A stretch of 64,000 bases of DNA from Ancylobacter tetraedralis (GTDB lineage: Bacteria; Pseudomonadota; Alphaproteobacteria; Rhizobiales; Xanthobacteraceae): NCBI RefSeq assembly GCF_014195655.1, contig NZ_JACICD010000009.1, positions 50,654 to 114,653 of the forward strand. Reading direction: 5' to 3'. The notes below the pieces were generated by a model. It worked only from the letters and a program-made list of their open reading frames with translations. It ran no database searches and was not told the origin of the DNA. The position numbers and the translations under genes were made by a program. Below, in pieces: positions 27,295 through 35,550 of the stretch. Within the stretch, counting starts at the first letter, position 1; each line of letters starts with the position of its first letter.

Positions 27295-29403
27295 CTAAAG
27301 CCCCAGCCCTCGATTACGGCCGAGGCTCCACTCGACCCCGCCATCGCGGGAGACTCCGGAGATGTGGCGGCCTATCTGCTTTTCTAGCACAGGCTGCCAG
27401 GGCACGAGCTGGAAGCCCAGACCATCGTCGATCATGGCGAAGCGCCCGCTGACCAGATTGACCGAGCCAGCGAGCCGGCCGGACACATATTCGCCCGGCT
27501 GGCTCGGGGTGTAGGCAAGGCCGCGCTCTGCCGCCATGGCACGGCCGACGCGGTCCACCTCGATGGCCTCAAGGCGGGCAAGGATGTCACGTGGCGCCCG
27601 GACGTTGCCGTTATCCAGTCGAACGGCATGACCCTGATCGACCAGGCTCTGGCGGCGGCGCTCCAGCGCTGCGCTGACCTCGCCGCCAAAGCCGGCGTCG
27701 GAAAGCTCGGTGCGCTGGCGCGAGGCCAGCTCCCGATCCAGCCAGGTGGCGCCATCACTGCCCACCTGCTGGTCAAGATCGACGGCAGAGAGCGTGCGCA
27801 CCGCAAAGTCCTTCCTTGCGGTTCGTGCATCATGGGCGATGCCACGCTCGGGCAGGTCCTCCGGGATGTTCCAGTGATCGACGTCGATGCGCTCGACATG
27901 GCCGGCCCGGCGCAGGGCTTCCAGCCGGCGCACATGGGCGCGGATGAAGGCGTCGAGATCGCCGCGCTGCTGCTCGATCACTGGGCGCGCCAGTTCCAGG
28001 TGCTCGCTCGGCCGGTAGATGCCACTGTTCGCCTCAGCCATGGTGGCGATGTTGAGGTCCGCCGGGCGTGGGTCCGATTTTGTCGGCAGCGGGTCCAGCG
28101 CGACGATATGGCCGCGCTTGATGTCCTCCAGCCGGGAGGCGTCACTGGTCTCAACATGATGGGTGCGGCCGTCCACGCCATCGATGACCAGATAGAAACG
28201 CTCGCCCATCTCATCGCCCGCCAATCCCTTGTCGAGCACACGCCCGACGAGGGCATGTGAGATGCGGTTGCCATGGGTGACGTATTGCTCGGCGCCGCGC
28301 TCGTCGCCGAGCCCGTGATCGGTCAGCGCGCGGTGCATGGTGCGCAGGATGTCTTCGCGCTCGCCCATCGCCCGGAGCGTGCTCTCGGCCCGCTCGGCAA
28401 TGCTCCAGCGTCCCGGTTCTATCTCCTTGGCGATGCCGAAGCTCTCCAGCCGCTTCACCCGGTCGATGAGAACATGCCGGTTGGTTCGCACCAGGTAGCT
28501 CTCGCCAGCGTCCGGCCGCAGATCGAGGACACCATGTTCGCGCTGCTCGGCGATCATCATCCGGTCCAGTCGGGTGAGACGGTCGGCGTCCACCTCATGG
28601 CGCAGCTTGTTCTGCAGCTCGACCTCGGTCTGCGGACCGAGCTCCCGCGTAATCAGCTCGCTCGCCCGATGGCGGATGCCATGGGCGATGTAGTCACCGG
28701 CGATGTTGAGGATACGGCCATCATCGAGCACGCCGCGTATGAGGATATGGCTGTGCGGGTGGCCGGTGTTGTGATGATCGACGGCGATCCAGTCGAGCTT
28801 CGTCCCGAGGTCACTCTCCACCTGCCTCATCAGGTCACGGGTGAAGCGCTTCAGGTCGCCGAGCTCTGCGGCATCCTCCGGCGCGACGATGAAGCGGAAC
28901 TGGTGGCGATCCTCACGGCTGCGCTCCACAAAAGCCTTGGCGTCGACCTCGTCACCGAGCGCTGAGTAAGCGCGACCCTTCTCGCCGTCGCGGGTCACGC
29001 CGTCACGTTCGAGGTAGCGCAGATGCGCACCGACCGCGCCCACGGACACAGCGCCGCGCATCTTCGGGCTGCGCGCGCTCTTCCCCTTCCCGGCAAGCCT
29101 CACGACCCGCGCCTTGACCACAACGCGGCGAGAACGGAACCGGCCCGACGATCCGCTCTGCCACCCACCACTGTCACGCGGCAGCGACGCCATTACCTTG
29201 GCGCCACGACCCCGCGCATTGAACCGACCGCTGCCGACTCCCTCTCGGGAAAGACCACCACCCCACCGCGCGCCGCCACCCGCATGGCGCACGGCTATCA
29301 AAGCCTGCTGGACGAACGGCAACTCATGCGTCTTTAGGCGCGTCCCCCGGCTACGCGGCCGGCCCGGCTTGATGCGGAAATCATCGTCGTCGCGGCGTGT
29401 CAT
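27295..29403 (-). CDS. VirD2-type relaxase with DUF3363-like C-terminus
   Basis: 702-aa conjugative relaxase that would nick at oriT and pilot the strand into the recipient. The likely catalytic Tyr is Y130 (AHLRYLERDG). The metal-binding His cluster is HHNTGHPHSH (210-219), the MobP/VirD2 pattern. The C-terminal half matches the relaxase/DUF3363 proteins of alphaproteobacterial Trb-type conjugative elements. The ATG at 29403 (MTRRDDDDFRI) fits the family's usual N-terminus; a TTG seven codons upstream is less likely. traG, often near such relaxases, is not found in this window. Confidence 0.9.
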   Translation of the reverse strand: MTRRDDDDFRIKPGRPRSRGTRLKTHELPFVQQALIAVRHAGGGARWGGGLSREGVGSGRFNARGRGAKVMASLPRDSGGWQSGSSGRFRSRRVVVKARVVRLAGKGKSARSPKMRGAVSVGAVGAHLRYLERDGVTRDGEKGRAYSALGDEVDAKAFVERSREDRHQFRFIVAPEDAAELGDLKRFTRDLMRQVESDLGTKLDWIAVDHHNTGHPHSHILIRGVLDDGRILNIAGDYIAHGIRHRASELITRELGPQTEVELQNKLRHEVDADRLTRLDRMMIAEQREHGVLDLRPDAGESYLVRTNRHVLIDRVKRLESFGIAKEIEPGRWSIAERAESTLRAMGEREDILRTMHRALTDHGLGDERGAEQYVTHGNRISHALVGRVLDKGLAGDEMGERFYLVIDGVDGRTHHVETSDASRLEDIKRGHIVALDPLPTKSDPRPADLNIATMAEANSGIYRPSEHLELARPVIEQQRGDLDAFIRAHVRRLEALRRAGHVERIDVDHWNIPEDLPERGIAHDARTARKDFAVRTLSAVDLDQQVGSDGATWLDRELASRQRTELSDAGFGGEVSAALERRRQSLVDQGHAVRLDNGNVRAPRDILARLEAIEVDRVGRAMAAERGLAYTPSQPGEYVSGRLAGSVNLVSGRFAMIDDGLGFQLVPWQPVLEKQIGRHISGVSRDGGVEWSLGRNRGLGL

Positions 29404-30012
29404 GACCGCAGGTTTGGCCGCCAAAGCGCACCCCGCAAGTCGAAAAACATCCGATCAAAGTATAGCGTGGAAACGTCGGATTTGGCGCACAGCCGGCGGA
29501 ACGCACGTTGCGCGTGCGCGCAAAAAGTACAAACTTATCATGCTCTTGAATGGTCACCGCGAAAAACGTCACCTTCCAAAACGTCACTTAGTTCCGTTTT
29601 CCGGAACGGAAAACAACGTGCAGACAACATTTTACGGGCGTTGCCCGCGCGGATTGAAAATCCGCTTTATCTTGCCATCAATCCCTTCTAACCTGCCGCG
29701 ATCGCACATAAACTAACAAAGAATGCCGAACATACTACGAAGGAGCAAGCGAGCAACGCTGGCTGCGGCCCTAGCCAACCTATGACGCGCTAACGCCGCC
29801 CCGGCTGCTACAGCCGGCCTGGTAGGGTGACTATCGATGATGCCGCGAGTTGGCGGTCAGAAGGCCGATTAGGCCGCAGTCGCGCTGCCGTCGAACCTGC
29901 ACTGAAGATATCAATCAGCGTCCGCTGCCGTGCAGAAACGCTGCAACGAACCTGCCGTCGAGCTGCGTTGATCCCGCAGTTTATTCACACGTCTACTGCG
30001 GCTGATGCGGCG
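29404..30012. other. Intergenic region upstream of the relaxase, likely carrying oriT
   Basis: 609 bp without a gene. It contains AT-rich stretches, direct repeats and a strong inverted repeat at 29563-29614, plus a GC hairpin near 29807-29823. Position next to the relaxase start makes it the best oriT candidate in the window. Confidence 0.5.
29563..29614. other. Candidate oriT: direct repeats plus inverted repeat
   Basis: Two direct copies of AAAACGTCAC (29563-29572 and 29578-29587, period 15 bp) are followed by the perfect inverted repeat GTTTTCCG-GAA-CGGAAAAC (29596-29603, 29607-29614). An overlapping GTTCCG/CGGAAC pair (29591-29596, 29602-29607) also occurs. Repeat-plus-hairpin next to a relaxase gene is the usual oriT layout. 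Confidence 0.45.
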
Positions 30013-30294
30013 TCAGTCGGACGCTGACGGCTTGCGAAAGCGGACACCTATCCCACCGTCAAACTCGGAAATGAACTCGATGCCGGCGCGCTCCAGGGCG
30101 CTGCGGAGCTTGTCGTTCGTCCTTCGACGTCCGCCTAGCTTTCCGTCTTCAGCTTCCAATCGTGCCAGCGTCGGTTCGGACACATCTGCCGCCCTCGCCA
30201 AGTCGGCCTGCGACCAACCCAACAGCGCTCGGGCCGCCTTCACTTGTCGCGTCGTGATGAGCTCAGGTCCCGGTTCTTCATCCTGAGTTGACAC
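30013..30294 (-). CDS. XRE-family helix-turn-helix regulator
   Basis: Small DNA-binding protein. The HTH segment ARALLGWSQADLARAADVSE (near residues 22-41 from the proposed start) is followed by TLARLEAEDG and a C-terminus ALERAGIEFISEFDGG, the typical short XRE architecture of this order. I chose the GTG at 30294 (93 aa) because an AT-rich promoter-like stretch lies immediately upstream at about 30303-30330. An ATG at 30402 would make the frame overlap the divergent gene. It probably represses itself and perhaps the divergent gene. Confidence 0.7.
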   Translation of the reverse strand: MSTQDEEPGPELITTRQVKAARALLGWSQADLARAADVSEPTLARLEAEDGKLGGRRRTNDKLRSALERAGIEFISEFDGGIGVRFRKPSASD

Positions 30295-30400
30295 GAGTCG
30301 GGCCCTATTTGATATTATTTCTATCGTTTCGACGGCCGGACTAAGTGCGGTAACACTCAGCCCGGCCTGACCATAACCCAAGCTGCTTGGAGCTCGGATC

Positions 30401-31066
30401 ATGGCTGATTCTGAGATTAGCACGAGTCTGTCCCGGCCATCCCGGAGGGACATTCTCTCTGCCGCCCTGCTGACGGTCGGCGGCTCTTCCTTCAACAGTT
30501 CGGCTGCCGCCGCACCGCTGGATGACAGCGAAACGGATGCCACTGTGCTCGCGTGGAAAACGTGGCGCGCCGCGCATCGGCGTACGCTCGCCCTTTGCCG
30601 AAAGCAGCAGCGCCTGGAGTCCAAACTCGCGCGGACGATCGGCTTTCCGCAGGCGGTTCTTAATGCGGCCGAGTTGCCGTCCCCGATGCGGGTGAGCTCT
30701 CTGCGGCAGTTCGACGAGCTTGCGGCTGATGTGCCGTCGCTTCGCACTCGGCGCGCCGAAGTCGCGGAGGCGCTGCGCGCACATCAGCAGCGCTGGGACG
30801 ACGCGGATCGCGCCATCGGCTACACCGCCACTAGGAACGCAGAGGCAGCTGCATCCGTCGATGAAGACCGACTGATCGCGACGCTCTTTGCGACGGATGC
30901 CACCTCTCTGTGCGGCCTTTCGGCGAAACTCGACGCTTTGATCGCCGTCGGGGCTGAGGGCGCGGAGGGGCGGCAATTCCCGTGGCCGGAGCTGCGGCGC
31001 ATTCGTAGAGACGTTGCGCGCATAGTGCAGTTACCGCGTTATGATACCGCCGACTTCACTGCTTGA
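30401..31066 (+). CDS. Hypothetical protein with Tat-like leader
   Basis: 221-aa protein of unknown function. The N-terminus has a twin-arginine-like motif (SRRDILSAALL at about 15-25) and a hydrophobic stretch ending in AAAAP, so it may be exported. The rest is helical and Arg/Ala-rich, with RRTLALCRKQQRLESKLA and a C-terminal RRIRRDVARIVQL. Similar proteins of unknown function occur in mobile regions of this order. It is divergent from the XRE gene, which may control it. Confidence 0.6.
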   Translation: MADSEISTSLSRPSRRDILSAALLTVGGSSFNSSAAAAPLDDSETDATVLAWKTWRAAHRRTLALCRKQQRLESKLARTIGFPQAVLNAAELPSPMRVSSLRQFDELAADVPSLRTRRAEVAEALRAHQQRWDDADRAIGYTATRNAEAAASVDEDRLIATLFATDATSLCGLSAKLDALIAVGAEGAEGRQFPWPELRRIRRDVARIVQLPRYDTADFTA

Positions 31067-31218
31067 AGCCGTCCTCACGATGCTAAAGCAGGGATTGGAG
31101 ACACGGAGGCTCCTAGGCCCAGTACGGGGCAGTGCAGTGTCCGGTCCGGTTGATGAAGGCGCGCACGCTATCGGTATAGGTTCACATCTAGAAATCATCA
31201 TGTCGAGATCATCGGATG

Positions 31219-31241
31219 GACTGATCAGATCAAGATCAGTC
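31219..31241. terminator. Inverted repeat between convergent genes
   Basis: Perfect 8-bp arms GACTGATC/GATCAGTC (31219-31226, 31234-31241) with a 7-nt loop lie between two convergent genes, followed by an A-rich tract. A bidirectional terminator role is possible. Confidence 0.4.
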
Positions 31242-31288
31242 ACTCCAATGAAAAACTAAAAAATTACATGATAAATAATACGCCTGTT

Positions 31289-31987
31289 CTACTTTCCATC
31301 AATACCCAATATAGCCTTTTTGTCGCCGTGCAGACCTTTCAAAAGATGCGTTTTTGCATCCGGAGCGAAGCCCTGCCAAAGTTCAAAACCGGCGGTGCAG
31401 AGCAATAAGTGGTGCATTAACTCCTCGCCTTGTATAAAGGTCGAAAGAGCAAGATCGTGAGCTGATTTATAAAAGCTAATATTGTCAAGTGAAGAGTGCG
31501 CATTCCAGGCACCAGGGATCTGGCCGTGCACCACTGCCGACACTTGCGAATACCATTTCTCGATCTTTCCAATAAGGTCAAATGCCTCTTGACGTTTTGT
31601 AAAATTTGGCGTGTGGAGCTTATGATATTCTATAAGTTCGCTCTTGTTAACATAGTACTTATCTACTCGCACCAACGTAGCCAGTTCGCTTGGGTGGGTA
31701 CGAAAATAAGTGTAATATAGGCACGTCTCGAAAAGAGCTCGGGAAGAGGCTGCTGATGCCTTATATATGCAGAGGCTTAGTATCGCAGCAGCCTGCTGTG
31801 CTGCTATCTGCGCTTCTCTTATAAAACATAGGGCCGGGTTTTCCTTGTCGCAGATCTCCAGTTGCTTCGACCAAACTGCAATCCGCATTAGAGCCGATTC
31901 AATGCGAGCTAAGTCGTCCGCGTTGACGAGCGCGGCATCGATGTTTTTGTGCCAGTCGACGCTTTTCAAAACGGACAAGAGAGACAT
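31289..31987 (-). CDS. Third gene of the ParA-led operon; uncharacterised helical protein
   Basis: 232-aa protein, codon use AT-richer than the host. It is predicted helical with conserved-looking polar motifs: SSRALFETCLYYTYFRTH near 80-97 and YSQVSAVVHGQIPGAW near 145-160. The R..E and VHG pattern recalls DUF5677/HEPN-like proteins, but the match is too weak to name. It starts 2 bp after the stop of the 144-aa gene, so the three genes form one operon. No signal peptide is seen. It may be the effector or sensor of the operon. Confidence 0.6.
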   Translation of the reverse strand: MSLLSVLKSVDWHKNIDAALVNADDLARIESALMRIAVWSKQLEICDKENPALCFIREAQIAAQQAAAILSLCIYKASAASSRALFETCLYYTYFRTHPSELATLVRVDKYYVNKSELIEYHKLHTPNFTKRQEAFDLIGKIEKWYSQVSAVVHGQIPGAWNAHSSLDNISFYKSAHDLALSTFIQGEELMHHLLLCTAGFELWQGFAPDAKTHLLKGLHGDKKAILGIDGK

Positions 31988-31989
31988 TA

Positions 31990-32424
31990 TTACTTGTCTC
32001 TCTCCGAGATGCCCTTTAGATATGGATCAGTGTTCCCGGAGGAGGCGATAATATCTTTAAACTTCTCCAACTGTCGCTGAGAGGAGGATAGTAAAAATTC
32101 TTGAAGTATTTGGCGCATTGTGGCTGCTTCTTGTGCGGTCGACCTCGCGTCTATGCTGGTAATAATGTTTTGAATTGCCGCCTTCGTAAGTCTCTTATCT
32201 TTTACAAGGCGCTCCAACGCACGCAAATCTGAGCTGGTTTCTCTAATCGGGTCTTGGAAATGGGATGCGGCCTCCTCGACCATATAGGCGAGTTCATCGC
32301 CCAAGCGCCCCCTCCTCAGCTCCTCTGCCAGCAAGCGCAGGTCAGAAGCGCTCAGCTCGGACTGCATCACGCTCGCAAAGAGTGATCTCAGCAGGGCTTT
32401 GTATCGGGTGCTTTGCATCATCAT
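31990..32424 (-). CDS. Second gene of the ParA-led operon; small helical protein
   Basis: 144-aa, almost entirely helical protein (ELSASDLRLLAEELRRG, QNIITSIDARSTAQEAATM). I recognise no family. Its start overlaps the stop of the ParA-like gene by 4 bp (ATGA), so it is translationally coupled. Three consecutive ATG codons (32424, 32421, 32418) are possible starts. By analogy with ParA partners it may bind the ATPase or DNA, but it has no ParB motif. Confidence 0.6.
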   Translation of the reverse strand: MMMQSTRYKALLRSLFASVMQSELSASDLRLLAEELRRGRLGDELAYMVEEAASHFQDPIRETSSDLRALERLVKDKRLTKAAIQNIITSIDARSTAQEAATMRQILQEFLLSSSQRQLEKFKDIIASSGNTDPYLKGISERDK

Positions 32425-33344
32425 AAGGCAATCTTTGTTCGAAACTCGCGCGCGACGGCAGATAGATTCAAGAAGGCAGACGTGCTGTATGGCTTAGTGC
32501 TTTGCCACACAAACCCCGAGCCGCCCTCCGGTTCCCCAAACGCCTTATACCATTTGAGCGTACTGGCGAGGCAGTACGGCGCATATTTTCCGTCGGCGCG
32601 AATGGTCGCCTCCTCGGACGAGGTTCCGGTTCGCCCGGTTGAATTAAATAGGATTAGGGGCTCAGGAGCCTTCGTCCCCGCCTTTTTAGCCTTCATAAAC
32701 TCCATCATCAGACCTATACCGCGTACCGCATATTTTTGCGGGACAACGGGGATCAGAGCAAAATCCGAATTGGTCAATGACGTTTTCGTAAAAAGAGATC
32801 CGGCGGGATGGCAGTCAATCATAATAAGATCATAGTGAAGTCGGCACTCACCTATGAATTTCTCAAACCTCTCTTCAATTGGCTTAGTATTGGTAGTTGC
32901 TTGACCTAGCGCAACGTACATCAAATTTAGTGTAGATGGCACAATATCTAATTTTGCACCGGTGTGGTGCGTAAATAAATTTGTGACAAGAGAAGATACG
33001 CTAGGCGGCGAATGATTTCCAGATACTTGTAATTGATAGGGGTTCAGTGCAGTGCCGCTATCAATTAGAATGGCTAGCGTTGTTTTATAATTTTTTTCTA
33101 GAGCAAAATATTCCTTGGGCGGTATGTAGGCTTGGGACAGATTGAACTGAGGGTCGTAATCGATCATCAGCACGCGTAAAGGTGGCCGACCTCCGATGTT
33201 GTACCGTGCTAACAGGCCTGCGAGATTTAGGGTAACCGTTGTTTTTCCGACTCCCCCTTTCATATTCATCACAGTAACAACCGCCGACAAAGTTTGCCCT
33301 CCCCGAGCGACCGCATCTTCGAGGGATGAGGTAGGTGCGAACAA
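32421..33344 (-). CDS. ParA/MinD-family ATPase, first gene of a three-gene operon
   Basis: 307-aa deviant-Walker ATPase. It has KGGVGKTT at about 29-36, the second motif MIDYDPQFNLSQ near 63-74, and the Walker B-like LIMIDCHPAGS near 172-182. The C-terminus ends LSAVAREFRTKIAL as in plasmid-type ParA. The start is apparently TTG at 33344, which is unusual; a downstream start would still keep the P-loop. An 11-bp C-tract lies 29 bp upstream. The partners are not ParB-like, so plasmid partitioning is not the obvious role; a defence or signalling operon is equally possible. Confidence 0.75.
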   Translation of the reverse strand: MFAPTSSLEDAVARGGQTLSAVVTVMNMKGGVGKTTVTLNLAGLLARYNIGGRPPLRVLMIDYDPQFNLSQAYIPPKEYFALEKNYKTTLAILIDSGTALNPYQLQVSGNHSPPSVSSLVTNLFTHHTGAKLDIVPSTLNLMYVALGQATTNTKPIEERFEKFIGECRLHYDLIMIDCHPAGSLFTKTSLTNSDFALIPVVPQKYAVRGIGLMMEFMKAKKAGTKAPEPLILFNSTGRTGTSSEEATIRADGKYAPYCLASTLKWYKAFGEPEGGSGFVWQSTKPYSTSAFLNLSAVAREFRTKIAL

Positions 33345-34093
33345 CAGATATCGCGCTCAACACCTAGCGGAGCCCCCCCCCCCAAAGGCCCCAAAAGTAC
33401 CTCCCGTACTAAGGCCTATTTTTCCTAAGCGTGCAACTTCTGCGGCCGCCCTCTGCCGCATTGCCACCTGTGGGGGCTGAGGTCGTGGAAAGAGAACGAT
33501 CACAGCAATTGACGTGGAGGCTCCGCGCAGGGGGGGGCTGCGCTAAGGACATTTTGAAATCGGCAGTATTTTCATATTGTTAGACGGTGCAGCAGAGCGC
33601 GAAAGGAATACGAGCTGGGCTCTCACTAGTACTGATCAGCCATACTGAAATTCGCATCCTAGAGAGCCGCGGCGAAGACGTAGTTCTCACTTTCATCAAC
33701 GTCGGCGCGCCATTATTTTCAAGGACTTAGCTGGATTTCACCGTTTCAAAGACGTGAGCTGAAACGGTTTTTGAAACGGTTTTCGCGGTCCGATACGTTT
33801 CTCCCGCCATCTGTTCGCTACGGTGCGAAGCGTTCCCCCAGCCGATGCAGCTGCACAACGAGACCTAAATCGTGGGAACGTTGAAGTGCTGCCCGCGTCG
33901 TCGTCGCATTCGGCAGCCTGCACAGACGCACCTTTGCGGTGTCCGCGCCGTCGGCCAGGCTGGTCGGCGGCATCAGTCGAGAGCAAGGATCGGCATCGGA
34001 CGACGTCTATAGCTCGCCCGCCGGCCGGGAGTGTGCCGTACTCCGTAATTTATTCGCTAAAACGATAGTCGGGCGGTGAGCACTTGCTCAGCC
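33345..34093. other. Long intergenic region with homopolymer tracts and iterated repeats
   Basis: 749 bp with no supported gene. It contains an 11-bp C-tract (33373-33383), an 8-bp G-tract (33530-33537) and the TGAAACGGTTTT repeats at 33740-33783. It separates the ParA-led operon from the trb cluster. Confidence 0.5.
33740..33783. repeat. Iteron-like repeats of TGAAACGGTTTT
   Basis: Two tandem 12-bp copies of TGAAACGGTTTT (33760-33771, 33772-33783). They are preceded by the inverted half-site ACCGTTTCA (33740-33748), which is complementary to the TGAAACGGT core. The layout suggests a protein-binding array, such as an operator or centromere-like site. Confidence 0.6.
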
Positions 34094-34366
34094 TCACACG
34101 GAAGATGGCCCAGGAGCAGGCAGCGACGCGCTGATGCTCGCAGCGCCGCCAGCCTCGCGGCGCGCCTTTGCGAACTCGCGATCGGTGGCGATGAAGCGCT
34201 CCAGCATGGGCACGATAAGCTTCACGGGATCCGGGACAGGCTCGCCGGTGTCTCGCGCGAGCACCTCGGCATAGGCGATAAGATCGTGGTGCAGCGCGCC
34301 GGGTAGCGAGAGCGCCACCTTCATCGGCTTGTCGTTCGCGATCGGCCCGAGCTTCAGCTCTGCCAT
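34094..34366 (-). CDS. DUF2274 family protein of conjugative elements
   Basis: 90-aa protein that regularly follows trbI in alphaproteobacterial Trb-type elements. Recognisable segments are KVALSLPGALHHDLIAYAEV, PVPDPVKLIVPMLERFIATD and FAKARREAG. Its ATG (34366) lies 2 bp after the trbI stop. Molecular role unknown. A fragment of a second copy occurs at 58436-58540. Confidence 0.85.
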   Translation of the reverse strand: MAELKLGPIANDKPMKVALSLPGALHHDLIAYAEVLARDTGEPVPDPVKLIVPMLERFIATDREFAKARREAGGAASISASLPAPGPSSV

Positions 34367-34368
34367 GG

Positions 34369-35550
34369 TCAATACCTGTAGGGTTCGAGGACGAGGTCAC
34401 GGGTGACCATGACCCGCACTGGGAAGCCGGGCCGGATGGTCAGTGTCGGAGCGACCTGAAGCTGCCGGCGGATGATCGCCTGCCCGGCATCGTTGATGGT
34501 GTCCTGCGCGCCACTTTGCAGCGCCTGGATCAGTTCGTCCTCATCATCCATGGCGAGTTCGGCGCTGACGGAGAGGAGCGTCGAGAGCCCGACCGCCTTG
34601 GCGAGATCCCACCAATGCATGTCGACGCCGTCCTCGAGGCCGGCATAGCCTTGGCGGTCCGTGCCGGGCTGGCGCTCCAGTACAATGGAGCGGCCATTGG
34701 GGAAGATCAGCCGGTTCCAGACCAGCAGGATGCGGCGCTGTCCGAAGCCGACGCCATTGTCGTACTGGCCGAGCAGCCGCGTCCCCTGCGGGATGATCAG
34801 GATCCGGCCGGTCGGGCTGTCATAGACGTTCTCGGTCACCTGCGCGGTAATCGGCCCGGGCAAGTCGGAGCGGATGCCGGTGATCAGCGCGGCCGGGATG
34901 ACGGCGCCCGCCTGCAGCACATAGGGCGATGCCGGTGCCATGACACGGTCGATTGCTACCACGCGCCGATCGACGGCGGCATTGAGGAAAGCAAGCTGGC
35001 GATCCTGAGATGAGGACGTGCCTCCTGTTCCTGCCGAGCCAGGGCCGCTGAAGCCGGGAGCACCCGTCACTGACGCCGCCGTCGCGCGACCCGGCGCAGC
35101 CTGGAAGAACACGCGGCTGGTGCGCGCGGCTTCCTGTTCGGCAAGACGCCGCTGCTGCTCGGGATCGACCTGTGGCGCTGTCATTGTCGGCGGCACGACG
35201 GGCTGGCCGCGGTTTTGTGCCTCAAGGATCGGCCGACCGAGATCGCCGGGCAGTGGCGGACCCAGGATCGGCCCGGTGTAATCGCGCGGCAGGCCGGCAA
35301 GGCCATCGGCGGTGGAGCGCTTCTGCGTCGAGTGGAGCTCCTCGCCGCCAGTCCCTTTGACGCGCCCCTGCAGCGCATAGATCAACGCGCCACCAATGCC
35401 GAGGCTAACAACCAGCCCGGCACCGGCCAGCACCTTGCGGGAGAGGCGCGTAACGCGCGGCGGCTCGGGACGTAGCCGCATGGCCGCGGCGTGATCGACG
35501 GCCGGAGCGCCACGATTCGCTTCGAGGTCATGATTGTCGGGGGTGCTCAT
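34369..35550 (-). CDS. trbI: Conjugal transfer protein TrbI (VirB10-like)
   Basis: 393-aa type IV secretion scaffold that spans the envelope. It has an N-terminal cytoplasmic part and a transmembrane helix at about 41-62 (VLAGAGLVVSLGIGGALIYAL). A Pro-rich periplasmic linker follows, then the C-terminal beta-barrel-forming domain with PAALITGIRSDLPGPITAQV and IPQGTRLLGQYD. Its start overlaps the end of trbG by 4 bp. Confidence 0.95.
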   Translation of the reverse strand: MSTPDNHDLEANRGAPAVDHAAAMRLRPEPPRVTRLSRKVLAGAGLVVSLGIGGALIYALQGRVKGTGGEELHSTQKRSTADGLAGLPRDYTGPILGPPLPGDLGRPILEAQNRGQPVVPPTMTAPQVDPEQQRRLAEQEAARTSRVFFQAAPGRATAASVTGAPGFSGPGSAGTGGTSSSQDRQLAFLNAAVDRRVVAIDRVMAPASPYVLQAGAVIPAALITGIRSDLPGPITAQVTENVYDSPTGRILIIPQGTRLLGQYDNGVGFGQRRILLVWNRLIFPNGRSIVLERQPGTDRQGYAGLEDGVDMHWWDLAKAVGLSTLLSVSAELAMDDEDELIQALQSGAQDTINDAGQAIIRRQLQVAPTLTIRPGFPVRVMVTRDLVLEPYRY

